Shown one piece after another: positions 54,861 through 64,000 of a stretch of DNA of 64,000 bases. The translations under genes were made by a program, and so were the position numbers. The stretch's first letter is position 1; each line of letters begins with the position of its first letter. The notes below the pieces were generated by a model that was given only the letters and a program-made list of their open reading frames with translations, had not been told where the DNA came from and did not search any database. This stretch comes from Onchidella celtica (lineage: Eukaryota > Mollusca > Gastropoda > Systellommatophora > Onchidiidae), in assembly GCA_963931925.1 (NCBI GenBank), contig OZ007574.1, positions 32,623,961 to 32,687,960 of the forward strand, given 5' to 3'.

Positions 54861-55821
54861 TACATACATACTTGCTGGTCTGTCTCACTAGTTCGGGCGC
54901 GTCAAAACTGTCTTGGGTCAGTTGGCGGAAAGTGAGACCTCTCGGACCGAGTCAATACAGACGCAAAACAGACTTGACTCAGTGCCTGCCACCAGGCTAA
55001 GAAAAATCATAAGTGATGCACCAGCGAAGCATCTTCTTTTGACATTGTGGAGCCAATGGTTCAGCGACATTTTATTCAGTAAAGCATTGCTACCATGTTT
55101 GCAGGCTTTGAAGAACAAAAACAAGTGTGGTCCTCGCGAAGCAACCTCTTACAGGTATACCAGAGTGGACAAATAGGGGCCTAATGTTAAAACAAAAGTT
55201 TGCTATTTCAGATTATTGCAGTGAAGTGCGGGAGACAGACTAACAAACTAACAAAACAAAAAATCATCAAGGAAGATCAACATGCGATTGTTAGACTTGA
55301 TACAGAGGACCCCAAATAACACAATCACAGTTAAGGCGCTTTTACGGGGAAAAAAAATCCTAAAATTTGAGAAGGTCGGTGATGGTTGGGTGTTTACATT
55401 ATATCTGGGACAAGGTCAGAAGCGGTACATTCGTCAACATTATGCAAAGATGGGAAAGGACAATCATGTGGTAAATGTGGACAGATTTTAGGGTTCACCT
55501 TTTCGACCCTATCGGAAGGATCGGATCGCAATGGAAGCCCGCGGGCTCTTCATAGCAAATCTTCATGAGATTGCATAGAAGGCGATGGTCACTTTTTGGG
55601 GGGAGAGGGGATGTGAATCTCGATGACACTGTCATGACGGTCAAACTTTTAGTGGACAGTATGCAAAATAAATTATGCAGCGTTGGTAAGGATAAGAGAG
55701 ACTTGTCTTTGGGGCACTTCTGATGGGTTTTTTTATTTACACTTGGGAACCACTCATCATCTGATACTGATGTGGTCCGATTTCAGACATAGTCCATGTT
55801 TCTTGTTTTATTTCCTCTGTT

Positions 55822-56010
55822 GCAGGATAACGCATCTTTTGACACTGATAAGATCAGATTTCAAGTGCTATGTACTCCATCCTCCTTGTTTGGCTGATTT
55901 GACATCCGCAGATTTTGCTTTTTCTGTTCTCAGATCTGAAAAAGCACTTCAAGGGAGGCCAGTTTGACACTGATGGCGAGATTGTGTTCAGCCATAGATG
56001 CATGAGCATC
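55822..56010 (+). pseudogene. mariner-type transposase C-terminal remnant
   Basis: Across frames the plus strand shows QDNASFDTDKIRFQVL, LHPPCLADLTSADF and FLFSDLKKHFKGGQFDTDGE. This is the order DNA.. , HPPYSPDLAP.DF.LF and LKKHL.G..F.TD known from mariner transposases near and after the last catalytic residue. Frameshifts between the blocks show it is dead. Confidence 0.6.
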
Positions 56011-56106
56011 GTCGAAGATAGGGTAGTTTACGCTGAAGGACTTCAGAGAATCTGACATTGGTGGGAGAAGTGGTGTTTCTTAGCGCAGGTGGGTACACTT
56101 ATATTA

Positions 56107-56109
56107 TTG

Positions 56110-56140
<31 letters not shown>

Positions 56141-56161
56141 TTATTATTATTATTATTATTG
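56107..56161. repeat. TTTA/TTA microsatellite
   Basis: Short AT-rich tandem repeat, TTTA units followed by TTA units. Confidence 0.9.
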
Positions 56162-56164
56162 TTA

Positions 56165-57305
56165 CACCTACACTAGAACAGAACCAGCTACACTACTGTC
56201 TCTAGGGCCACCGACATTTCAGATTCCGAATCGGACTTATCAGTCACCTACGGACCCAACCAGTGTGAACGTCATGCTTGTCTTCGCTTTGCGAAGGAGA
56301 AACAACAATCGTTCTTCTTATTATTATTATTACTAGCTAAAGTGCCGTTTGTAGAACGGTGGCTGTGTAGTCACAACGAAAATCCCGATCTTACTTTTTA
56401 ATTCTACTCGATGAATGAAAATATGTCTTTTTTGGTTGCGGCTCAAAAAAAAAAAAATTGTAGATAAAAAATAGTAAAGACTGACTTGTGGCTCGAATGG
56501 ATGCGTGCACGTAATTTATCATCAAATGTTGAGGCAATGCTCAAAGTTTCATTATTAGTCACGTAGACACAGAATTTTAGGTACTTACATCTTCAGCCTC
56601 TAGCTCCATTACAGTAAGATTATTATTATTACCGGTACTGTAAAATATTATGATGCTGGATTTGCAGTTTCTTTCGTATTCCTCCGTGATTAGAGTGAAT
56701 ACTTATAATGATTTACAATACAATGCGATACTGCAGGCATCTATCGTTAAGGATCTAAATTTCTTTGACCCTGGGATATTATATATAGTTCTGAGACATC
56801 GTCACTGAGCCTGATACATTTACTCATGTGTGATCTTTCCGGGAAGTTAAGTTTTCGGAGGAGGGACCAAGGCTGGGACTCACGGATCTGCAAACCCGGA
56901 AGATAGATTTTCTGATTTGTTCGTTTTGTTTTGTTTTTATGGAAATAGACTGGTTTTCTTGCGACCTTAGGCAGATCTCTTTTGTATAATAAATTACATG
57001 CAGTTGAGCTTAAAATATTTAAAATATTAAAAACAAAAAAAAACTCTTGGGTTGCAGCAGGGGTTGGCGTAATTAAATTTCGAAAACTTGAATAAATTCA
57101 TTCATTTCTCCATTCTTGTGGAAATTACTGTATAGTTTTAGGTTTTTTATTGAGGTTTTTATTGTTTGCCACATTTTAATTTTGTAGGTAAGAATGTGTT
57201 TGATAGATGGAAATAAGATTCCAGCTTGAGAATGATCTGGTTCATTAATTTTCATTTTTCTTCGTTTTCAAAAATAAATGGCTGTTGTTATAAGTACATA
57301 TGCAC
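56165..57305. other. No gene recognised; AT-rich non-coding
   Basis: Nothing convincing on either strand. Confidence 0.45.
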
Positions 57306-57312
57306 CCAAGCG

Positions 57313-57562
57313 TTTTCGCTCTAGGGGCGTGTACGTATAAGTACTATCCCTAACCCCATCCTTATCCTCAACCCTAACTCTTATCGAATGCGTAACCCTC
57401 CTCCCTGCCCTTTCAACCAAAAAACAGGAGGAAAAAAAAAAAGAAAACTTGAAAGAATAATTATTCATAATTAATTAAGACTGCTGTCAAGAAGCATTTT
57501 GGGAGGAGCTTTCTAGCTCTGGAGTCACAAAAGGCTTTAAAATACTTACCCTTAGTGCAAAA
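57313..57562. mobile_element. Short inverted-repeat element, family M3, copy 2
   Basis: Matches 28883-29129: TAGGGGCGTGTACGTA, CATCCTTATCCTCAACCCTA, AGCTCTGGAGTCACAAAAGG and the right end CCCTTAGTGCAAAA. Same orientation as copy 1. Confidence 0.7.
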
Positions 57563-57569
57563 AAAAAAA

Positions 57570-58835
57570 CTTGGGGGATGTCTCTACTTGCAACAACATC
57601 CTTATCAAATATGTCATGTTTTTTTTATATTTCTGTATGTCATTTCCCTATACTCTACTTGTTGATGAGGTAGTAGTAGTTCTTGTTATGTTGCATTGGA
57701 GGTGGTGGTAGTCTTTTATCCCTCTCTTCTCTGTCACCCTCCCCCCCCTCTTTTTTTTCTTTCATGCTCATCTCATTTACCAGTCTTTCTCTCGTTTGGG
57801 GTGCTTAATTAAATGAAGGCGAGAGACGGTCAAGATGTGAATATACACATACTGTATACATGCAGTCAAACTAGCTATTATGTATGTTCATTATGATTAT
57901 ATGTTTGTTCGATTTCAGCTTCCAGCACCGTTGTGTCTCACCTATGTTGTGGAGAAAAAGTTGTAGGTCAACACGCAAACAACATGAGTAAGGTTTTTTT
58001 GTTGTTGTTGTTGTTTTTAAACTAAACCTCAGGGCTTCTTCTGTTGCATGAAAAAGTGGGTGTGTACCAGATGTGAGAGCTGGATGTTTGTTGACCTTGT
58101 TGTTGGGTTGTTTTCTTTTTTTTTCACTGGCAAGGCGAAATATAGTAGAACTCGGAGCATTCGTTTCCAGTTGATTTATCAGTGGTCTAAGATCTGTTCA
58201 TAAAAACCAAAGAGAGCAGGATAGTACTGACCATAGTGGAGAATACAGTATAAATATGTATTATATCCTGTATGTATGACTTTTATAATAGGAGCTGACT
58301 GGACCGGAGGAGGGGTGTGAGAGGGGTTGAACCGGGCCATCTTAACACCACTACGGGTCCCTGGGCCCGGCAACAGGATTTTCTCCCCCGTTTCAAAAAC
58401 CAGTGTAAATCTGCAAGAATGGGGCCCCTAGCCAGGCAAATTTTCAGTGTGCCCATGCATTAAGATGGCTGTGGGGTTAAGGTGTTTCCGGAGACAAGCA
58501 AGACAATCTTGCCCAACCAGAGCCAGCAAGGATCATAATCCTAAGATTTATTATTATAGAAATGGACCGATTTAATGTAGTTGACCCTAAGCAAACAGTG
58601 ACGAGCCTCATAAATATGGCCAGTAATTGCCGTGTAGGGCCATAAACATCTGATTCTCATTTATGTAAATGTCCAGGCCAGTTTGTAAATTTGTACAAAT
58701 ATTATATTAAAATTTGTCCAGTGACAACATTATGTATTTAATTGTTTTGAGTCTTTAAACTGCATAACATACATCATATCTATGGAAGTGTTTTGCTTTT
58801 GGTACCGTACAGCTGAGTCTCCAGACTTCATACAT
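57570..58835. other. No gene recognised; non-coding
   Basis: Simple T- and TTG-rich tracts; no exon seen. Confidence 0.45.
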
Positions 58836-58838
58836 ATA

Positions 58839-59097
58839 TCGCGGGTATAGAGCAAAATCGTTGTATCTCCAGGTTTATGAATAATGGGAGCTTACTCGGA
58901 AATACCACAATATTGCTCTCAATGATCTCATTTTTAAGGGAGATACAACAATACTGCTTCTCTGTAACTTGGAACTGGTTAAAGATAGCGGAATAAGGAC
59001 AAAATTGCAAGAAGCAGTTTGTCATTATTACAGTATTGCCATCATGAACCCCAATTCATAAACCTGGAGATACGACAATTTTGCTCTATACCCACAA
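58839..59097. mobile_element. Short inverted-repeat element, family M1, copy 2
   Basis: Identical length (259 bp) and near-identical interior to 42033-42291. Left end TCGCGGGTATAGAGCAAAAT, right end (reverse complement) TTGTGGGTATAGAGCAAAAT. It ends about 80 bp before the acceptor proposed for the candidate exon at 59177. Confidence 0.8.
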
Positions 59098-59176
59098 TAT
59101 GTACTTAATTGTTTTGCCTTAAGTACCATGCCTTTGGGCCTTCAAACTCTAAACACACAATGTATTTTGAAAATAG

Positions 59177-59565
59177 ATGAGCCTTTTAAATATGGCCGTC
59201 CAGAACCCATGAGAAGACCAACGCCACCGTCCAACACGTACAGTCCATCTGGGAGTGCCCAAAGCTCTCCAAGACCAGCCCCTCGAACCAATACAGATTC
59301 GCTGCCTCGTCCCATGCAAAATGCAGCAGATTCTGGTGCAGCGGGAAGAAGTGCCACACCTGAGCCAGTATCCTATTCAAGGGGTACAAGAAAGTGCGAG
59401 ACGGCTGGGAGCCAGTATATTATTGCCCCAGCAGGCAGGGTTGGAGCACCCAGTTCCCCCAGGGCGGGAAGGAATAATTCACAGCCATCATGCAATACCC
59501 AATACACAGAATATGATGTACGTTCAAGAACTGTGTCAGATCCCACCCCTGATCCGAGTAGTCCT
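59177..59565 (+). CDS. Candidate exon, Ser/Pro-rich, unknown protein
   Basis: An open stretch of about 130 codons, richer in G+C than its surroundings, is bounded by an AATAG acceptor and a strong GTAAGT donor. It encodes a Ser/Pro/Arg-rich, presumably disordered segment: EPFKYGRPEPMRRPTPPSNT, SGSAQSSPRPAPRTNTDSLP, SATPEPVSYSRGTRKCETAG, SDPTPDPSSP. No domain is recognised. The C-terminal end is in phase 0, which would allow direct splicing to 60335. Coding status is inference; the low-complexity pyrimidine tract after the donor (59585-59880) is clearly intronic. Confidence 0.45.
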
Positions 59566-60334
59566 GTAAGTACTAGTAAAGTGCTCTTCCTTTCTCTCAT
59601 TCTCTCTTTTCGTCTCTCAGTCTCAATTTTTGGTCTCTCTTTTTCTCTCTCTCTCCCTCCTTTTGCCTCCGTCTCACTTTTATCAATCTATCTCTTTTCT
59701 CTGTCTGTCTGTCTCTTTTTCTCTGTGTGTCTTGTCTCTCTATCTCTGTTGGTCTCTATCGCTCCCTCTCTCTCTTTCTCTCTGTGTCGGTGCCTCTCAT
59801 CTCCCCATATCTCTGTTTCTCTCTCCCCCCATGTGCTTTCTTTGTCTCTGTCTCTGTCATTCACTTTGCTTGCCTATGTGCATGTGTGTTGTTGTTATTA
59901 TTTTAAATCAGCGGGAGACGCCAGCCCCAACTGGGTGGAAGGGAAGGTCACCCCTGATAAGGCTGTGAAAGGGCCCCCTCTCCCTGTAGAAAGCCTTTCG
60001 TAACCCCTGCCCATAACACTCCCTGTCTCAGGAGGCAGTAGCAACATTTTTGCCAGATCAGTTGGAGATCATAGCTCAAACAACCAAGGGATAAATAAGT
60101 CCAGTGAGTGAAATCAGAGAAATGTTTTCCTGTGTTTTTTGTTTTTTTAAGCAAGACATAAACTAAGTCCTCGCAGATTGTGCAATGCAGGATTATGACC
60201 TGTTAAACACTGTCGCTCACCTTTGTTAGAGCAGCTTCATTTATTTTGTTTTGCTTTTACATCATTGTAAAATTATCTGTCTTTTATTAGTTGATGGAAT
60301 AAGTTCATATGTTTCATCCTGGATTCCAATGCAG

Positions 60335-60488
60335 ATTCAGATGGACGATGCAGTCGCAGAATTGAAAGCAGGTAAAGTTGTGACCCTTATTGCGACAAAG
60401 AAACGAGAAACTCTGACTATATCACTTCACCCAGACAGAGGAGAGCTCATATGTAAAAGGGCACTGTTCGTCAAGCCTGTGATAACAG
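60335..60488 (+). CDS. Candidate exon, possible start of a PH-like domain
   Basis: Between an AATGCAG acceptor and a GTCTGT donor lie 51 codons without a stop: IQMDDAVAELKAGKVVTLIA, KKRETLTISLHPDRGELICK, RALFVKPVIT. The pattern 'L..G.VVTL....KRE.L...LHPD.GEL..KR' loosely recalls the first strands of PH domains at the N terminus of phospholipase C proteins, but the match is too short to name it. It could belong to the same plus-strand gene as 59177-59565. No further exon was recognised up to the window end. Confidence 0.35.
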
Positions 60489-60635
60489 GTCTGTACTGTA
60501 TATTTATTTTTATCAACCAAGTCTTTTTGTGTTTTTTTTTTTTTCAATGTAAAAATCCAGTGACACATACAGTGTGTTCCAAAAGGCTGGGTCCTAGTGC
60601 AAAAATGTATTTAAAAATTTATCACACTAAATATG

Positions 60636-60867
60636 AGTGGATCTGACAAAATCTGTCTTAAGGTGAAAGACCAAATTTCTGAGCAAAGCCCTTGAAAGGG
60701 GGTAAAATTTTCTATGGAAATTGAGATTTGTTTATAATATGAAGGATTAGCAGTTTTTCTGCATTCAGCTAAATACATGTATTTTGCTTGAAATTGTCTT
60801 AGAAATATTTCATTGTGATTTTTAAAGAGGTATAAAATTTCACCTTTAGCCCAGTCCAGATCCACCT
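60636..60867. mobile_element. Short inverted-repeat element, family M4, copy 3
   Basis: Ends GTGGATCTGACAAAATCTGT and (reverse complement) GTGGATCTGGACTGGGCTAA; interior GAAATTGTCTTAGAAATATT and TCTATGGAAATTGAGATTTG are shared with the other M4 copies in reverse orientation. Confidence 0.6.
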
Positions 60868-60884
60868 ATAAATGCTCAGATTGA

Positions 60885-61187
60885 TGGCTGTGGACTTTGT
60901 GACACTTATGTCAATGTTGAGTACACTGAAGAACTACAAGAGCATTGAACATTTCTCAATGTGGCAGAGCTGATGTTGTTACAAGCAGAGACGATTTACT
61001 CCTTTAGTGCAACGTATTCTTGGCTGGTTGTGGTGTCTACTGACTTCAGATGACCCCAAAGAGAAAAGTCAAGTGATGTTAGGCCTGGAGACTGAGTATC
61101 ATAGAAAACCACAGAAAATCTGTGGTGTCGCAGCAAGGCTTGAAGCAAAGTCAAAATGTGGCAAAACGAAAAATTTGCATGTTGCAA
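60885..61187 (-). pseudogene. Tc1/mariner-superfamily transposase C-terminal remnant
   Basis: The minus strand encodes SPGLTSLDFSLWGHLKSVDT followed by TSQEYVALKE, a stop, then IVSACNNISSATLRNVQ. This corresponds to 'RSPDLTPLDFFLWGHLK..VY.T....DLK.RI..AC..I...L.NV' of IS630/Tc1/mariner-type transposases. The upstream catalytic half is not recognisable. It lies next to an M4 copy, but no link is shown. Confidence 0.6.
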
Positions 61188-62065
61188 AGCTTCGCGTAAG
61201 AAATAATACAGAAACGGTACACCAAATACAGAAAAGGCAAGACCGATGCAGCCTTTTGACAGGACCCTGTATTCTTGTTTTTGTATTCAATGTAAACACA
61301 AGTGTTCATAAGTCCAAGGCCATCAGTATGAGCATTTACTGTAACAAAACTTTGAATTACATTTTGGCTTGTGGATCTGTTAATGCAGACATACTTTACA
61401 GTGTAGGTCAGGCCTTTTCCTTTTGGATTTCTAGCATCACTTTTATTTGATTTTACTTATAAGAATGTGAGCAAAGTGGCCATTATTGCTCTTACCCACC
61501 ATTAAACTCAAACTCAAGGTATATGGTTGCCCTCTGTTCCTATCCTTTCTTGTTGATTTGGTAACAAGTCGCAAAGTTCATTTTTCAACCATAATTATTA
61601 CCCAAGCATTTAAGCAGAATCTTTAATCTGAAACAGTTCTGTTTCATATCATTTGAATTATCTGTGCATGAAGTTGTTTTCTGTGGTAAATTGAAGCCAA
61701 GATCCTCATTCCATGCTCTACTCATGGGTTTTCAGTTGATCTCTGCCACGTGAAAGAGATTGTGCCAAACCCCAAGCTAAGGATAAATCGCAGCTCTGAA
61801 GAAGTTTTCAAAGAAAACTCAGAACTGTGTATTGCCTTGTACTATGGGGCCAGATTCATGCTGCAGTCTATCATCATTTGTGGTTTGTACCATGTTTCAG
61901 TGTTGTTGTTGTTTTTTTAAAATTCCACTTCATTCATATGAGTTTACTGATTCATTCCTATCAGCTGCTGGTTGCGATTTTACACTACAAACACTCAATT
62001 TAAATGGCACATGACAATTCACACGAGATAAGTCATCATTGGGCTGTTGGAACCTTGTTTAAACA

Positions 62066-62495
62066 AGGACAAGATGGTCTAGAGGCAAGGTACTCGTCTC
62101 TCATGCCCAAAACCGGCCCGTGCAGGCGTGTTGGAAGTTTGGGATTTTTCTCATATTTTCGTGCCCCTGATCCTATTGGGGGATAGTCTTCTCGGATAAG
62201 GACAAAAAAATTCTGAGGGCCCGTGTGCATGTCACGCACGTTAAAGATACCTTGGCAGTTGGAAATTGAAAAGAGCAGGCCGAACAAGTCCCTGCCCGGG
62301 CAAAATCATATAAAATTCATCCCTAGCCTACCACTCCCTCCCCCTCCCCCCTCATCTCAAACCCCCCCCCCCCCCCCCCTAAAAAAAAAACCGGTGACCA
62401 GCGCTGCACCGTGGCGACAACGTGCCTGCTCCAGTTATAACTGGGCTGCAATGACACAAAGGCAAATTTCCCAAATGGGAATAAAGTAGTATAGG
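62066..62495 (+). mobile_element. tRNA-derived SINE, copy B
   Basis: The head has TGGTCTAGAGGCAAGGTACT; the body shares GTTGGAAGTTTGGGATTTTT, CACGTTAAAGATACCTTGGC, GCCTGCTCCAGTTATAACTG and GGCTGCAATGACAC with copy A at 44330-44757. A C-rich block (62330-62380) interrupts the body. It ends GGGAATAAAGTAGTAT, without long poly(A). Confidence 0.75.
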
Positions 62496-62944
62496 ACTAT
62501 TGCAGATAACGGCCATTTTAGTTGTCAGGACCGACGCATAACCATGGCGATGGTAGCATTCATTTTGATTTGTTAGCTGATTTGCACTGCGAGCACTTCA
62601 GGCGTCGCGAACCAATCAGCAGCAAGCTAAAAAAAATTCACTGCAGTAAACAATAACACGTTGTTAACGCACATGGGAGACGTTCGGTCAATTCTTTCAC
62701 TTCCTTTTCCTTGTTTACACGGATGATAGAGAATCTGACCAGCTTGGATCCATCCTTTCCACCCCTGTCTTAACAGTCAACTGCAATGCAACCAGCAGGC
62801 ATTTTAACCGTTTAGACATATCTCGAAGTTACAGTTGTCAGCTGATCCACCCGCCATTTTAGGTGTGGGAAGTGCAAAACAAAAACACGCTGTGACGTGA
62901 TTCGCAATGGGCCTATACAAATACAATTAAACTAGCCTTTGAGA

Positions 62945-63120
62945 CTGTTGTGTTGGGGAACCATGGTATTTTACATAGAAAGCCATGCTGAGCAGTGAAC
63001 GCAACTCAGTTATTTTTCTCCATTTGGCACAGAGACACAGAATACCGAGATGGACCATTCCTTCTTTCACTATAATTATGTCCACAGCTTGTGCCATATA
63101 AACACGGTGAGTACTACTCA
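62945..63120. repeat. Segment related to the interior of the 15249-15938 element
   Basis: GTATTTTACATA.AAAGC followed by GCTGAGCAGTGAACGCAACT and CAGT resembles 15625-15675. It may be another decayed member of the same family; ends were not found. Confidence 0.5.
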
Positions 63121-63614
63121 CAGAGCTCTGTGGTACTAGTCTTTTTTGTTCAGTTATGAAGGGGGGTGTGGTGCAAATTGTTGCATTGTTGACACGGAAG
63201 GTACACGCACAAGCCGGCGGACGGAAAATGATGAATGGGTCCGTCTCGATATCCTGTGTCTCAGATTAGACTACAATCCCCAAGTAACAGCCTTCGATTT
63301 TAGTTTTAACGAGATTCCAACAGCTGACAGATGAAGTTCTTTGTTAAATTTCCAATTCTTTGGTGTTTTTGCCACATTTTCTTATGGTCCCATACAGCTT
63401 TATCACTGACTGTAGTTGAGGCAGTTTGGGGGCTTTTATTCTCATGAGAAAACTAACTGGATATGAATCAGTTAAGAATCCCAGGCTCTGCTAATTTATA
63501 TGTAATTAATTTCCTGGATACTGTCAGATATGCATGCTGTCAACGGTAGAGAAAATGAGATTGGCCTGGACATTATCAATTGACATTCAGTATATTTTCA
63601 GTAAATAATTGGCA

Positions 63615-63867
63615 TGTCGTCATTGCTCTACACTAATGACATAAGTCATTTTGGACATTTTTGAGATATTAAGAAAAGACTGTTTCTTTTCCTGTCATTT
63701 GGTGACTTGTGCCACTATGATACTATTGGATTAGTACATTTTCCTGTTGGTGCATTTCTTTTTCTGTAATATTATCTCATAGCCCACATGCTCGGGACTG
63801 CAGTGAAGCATCAGTTGCCTTGTGACATAAGTCTGACATACGCCATAATCATAGAGCAGTGGCGGCA
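63615..63867. mobile_element. Short inverted-repeat element, family M5, copy B
   Basis: Left end TGTCGTCATTGCTCTACACT and right end (reverse complement) TGCCGCCACTGCTCTATGAT form an imperfect terminal inverted repeat that continues into ATGRC.TA.GTCA. The interior matches 49984-50216 in inverted orientation. 253 bp, no coding capacity. Confidence 0.7.
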
Positions 63868-64000
63868 TTCTGTTTCTAGTCAAATGGGACAATTTCTCAT
63901 ATTATTATAACTTAACTTTTACCATTAATGAGTGAGATAAATTATGTAAAGAAGTATATATGACTGGAAGACAAGTTGATTTATATTTTCAGTAACTCAC

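Noticed and set aside
54913-55498. Two frames (87 and 69 codons) with fairly balanced composition
   Set aside because: No recognisable motif or splice partner; could be decayed transposon sequence next to the mariner remnant, but not supportable as genes.
59585-59880. Continuation of the candidate exon as one 291-codon protein
   Set aside because: The middle part is a CT-rich simple tract following a strong GTAAGT donor, so it is read as intron.

Overview
This is a eukaryotic, AT-rich, gene-poor window dominated by mobile DNA. Spliced exons with GT/AG borders, long introns, dozens of microsatellites, several tandem minisatellites, non-LTR and LTR retroelements, SINEs and many short inverted-repeat elements point to a marine invertebrate. 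A mollusc, possibly a gastropod, is the best guess (judged from the repeat style and from the invertebrate-type double-hotdog protein), but the species cannot be fixed from sequence alone.

Host genes: the 3' part of a minus-strand gene for a hotdog-fold, thioesterase-like protein (three exons, 10345 down to 7876) is the only well-supported host gene. A weaker plus-strand candidate (Ser/Pro-rich exon near 59.2-59.6 kb and a short exon at 60.3-60.5 kb) may belong to a gene running off the right edge.

Region by region. 4.1-14.1 kb: two full-length, single-ORF non-LTR retrotransposons (RTE-like), in opposite orientations, each with an uninterrupted endonuclease-reverse transcriptase ORF and perfect 12- and 14-bp target-site duplications; one lies beside and one upstream of the thioesterase-like exons. 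14.4-18.4 kb: an old direct duplication whose two copies each received a different inverted-repeat element, so each copy is the empty site for the other. 21.7-26.7 kb: a three-level nest: a hAT-like inverted-repeat element holds a 4.7-kb Gypsy-type LTR element lacking integrase (5-bp target duplication AAATC), which itself holds a 1168-bp gag-only LTR element with two identical 168-bp LTRs (5-bp target duplication CATTC). Both LTR elements carry, just inside the 5' LTR, a 14-15 nt segment exactly complementary to a segment of their own LTR; the two complementary pairs differ in sequence. This is the layout expected for Tf1/sushi-type self-primed reverse transcription and is the most interesting signal here.

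27-39 kb: tetranucleotide microsatellites, an inverted-repeat element with TAA duplication (33.0-33.7 kb) and tandem arrays of about 31 and 59 bp. 40-44 kb: decayed LINE tails of three kinds and three short inverted-repeat elements, two abutting. 44-50 kb: a tRNA-derived SINE, tandem arrays of 31 and 36 bp, and a truncated LINE lying inside an inverted-repeat element. 50-64 kb: mostly non-coding, with second copies of the families seen earlier, mariner-type transposase remnants and a second SINE copy. Genes do not form a pathway; the unifying theme is retroelements and the non-autonomous elements that depend on them.
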